The notes under the pieces: generated by a model | Databases searched by the model: none | Seen by the model: the letters and a program-made list of their open reading frames with translations, nothing else | Told to the model about the DNA's origin: nothing | Assembly (NCBI GenBank): GCA_913773715.1 | Contig: CAJYHD010000469.1 | Coordinates: 1 to 5,452 of the forward strand | Source of the DNA: an uncultured Sphingobium sp. | GTDB taxonomy: Bacteria; Pseudomonadota; Alphaproteobacteria; Sphingomonadales; Sphingomonadaceae | Direction of reading: 5' to 3' | DNA length: 5,452 nucleotides | Program-made: the position numbers and the translations under genes | Shown here: positions 5,090-5,452 of the stretch, one piece after another | How positions within the stretch are numbered: position 1 is the stretch's first letter | Layout of the letters: each line of letters begins with the position of its first letter

Positions 5090-5452
5090 GCGCCTTCTTC
5101 CATAGGCTTTGCCTGACCGTTGACGAAGGGCTGGACGCGGATCGGCGGGAAGGTCTCTTCCAGCGTCTTCGTGTCTGGCAGGATATAGACGTAGCCACCC
5201 TTCTTCGCGAACAGCGGTCGAACCTTGGCGTAAAAGGCCTTGGGCACGTTGATGCAGCCGAAGGTGATGCGGTTGTCCGTTATGTCGGGCGAGATCATGC
5301 GATCCACCCGACGCTCCTTCGGGTTGCCGGTCGGAATGGTGTGGAGCGCGACGGAGGTCGCATAATCAACCCACAACACCTGCGCATTGCCAGCGGCACG
5401 ACCGAATTTGGCGAGGAAGCGGCCAGCGGGCGTCGTCTTTTCCGCCGGGCCG
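5086..5452 (-). CDS. L,D-transpeptidase (YkuD-type) protein, C-terminal part (cut by window edge)
   Basis: The frame is open from the window edge to the TGA at 5088-5086, giving 121 visible residues; the N-terminus is outside. It begins GPAEKTTPAGRF, the TPxGxF motif of YkuD domains, followed by a strand (VLWVDYATSVALHTIP) with a conserved-type His (visible residue 37). Then comes TFGCINVP with the expected catalytic Cys (visible residue 66), and GGYVYILPD as closing strand. Family knowledge: these periplasmic enzymes make 3-3 peptidoglycan cross-links or attach proteins to peptidoglycan through a Cys acyl-enzyme. Oddities: the usual S/T-H-G-C is T-F-G-C here, and the His-to-Cys spacing (29 residues) is longer than the common pattern, so activity or substrate may differ. 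The next gene starts within its stop codon (ATGA). Confidence 0.82.
   Translation of the reverse strand, partial: GPAEKTTPAGRFLAKFGRAAGNAQVLWVDYATSVALHTIPTGNPKERRVDRMISPDITDNRITFGCINVPKAFYAKVRPLFAKKGGYVYILPDTKTLEETFPPIRVQPFVNGQAKPMEEGA

Overview
The window comes from a high-GC alphaproteobacterium, most likely a sphingomonad (Sphingomonas/Sphingobium type). I infer this from the style of the ribosomal and SRP proteins, the long acidic/alanine-rich tail on ribosomal protein S16, and a TonB-dependent receptor gene beside a core operon. No 16S or other decisive marker is present, so genus-level placement is an inference. Every supportable gene lies on the minus strand, so transcription runs from high to low coordinates.

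Layout in the direction of transcription: (1) 5452-4682 holds the C-terminal part of an L,D-transpeptidase (YkuD-type) protein. Its stop codon overlaps the start of a small exported Rap1a/Tai-type protein through an ATGA junction. (2) 4681-4482 is an intergenic spacer of about 200 bases with several stem-loops, one of which may be a weak terminator. It ends in a strong Shine-Dalgarno sequence for ffh. (3) 4481-621 is a compact translation and protein-targeting operon: ffh (SRP GTPase), rpsP (S16), rimM (30S maturation factor), an unrecognised 90-residue membrane protein, trmD (tRNA m1G37 methyltransferase) and rplS (L19). It closes with an intrinsic terminator at 585-550 that has a UUCG tetraloop. 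(4) 549-291 has no gene that I can support and is the upstream region of the next gene. (5) 290-1 is the N-terminus of a TonB-dependent outer-membrane receptor cut by the window edge: signal peptide, IIVTGTR motif and start of the plug domain.

The core operon joins ribosome assembly (S16, RimM, L19), reading-frame maintenance (TrmD) and co-translational membrane targeting (Ffh). This is a classical arrangement, here with one extra gene, the small three-helix membrane protein inserted between rimM and trmD and coupled to trmD by an ATGA overlap. The upstream pair joins a cell-wall cross-linking type enzyme with a protein of a family known for periplasmic immunity to peptidoglycan amidase toxins. 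No matching toxin gene is visible. I see no mobile element, CRISPR array, tRNA or rRNA. Most of the window is ordinary core genome. The items most worth a second look are the transpeptidase/Rap1a pair, the small membrane protein and the structured spacer before ffh.
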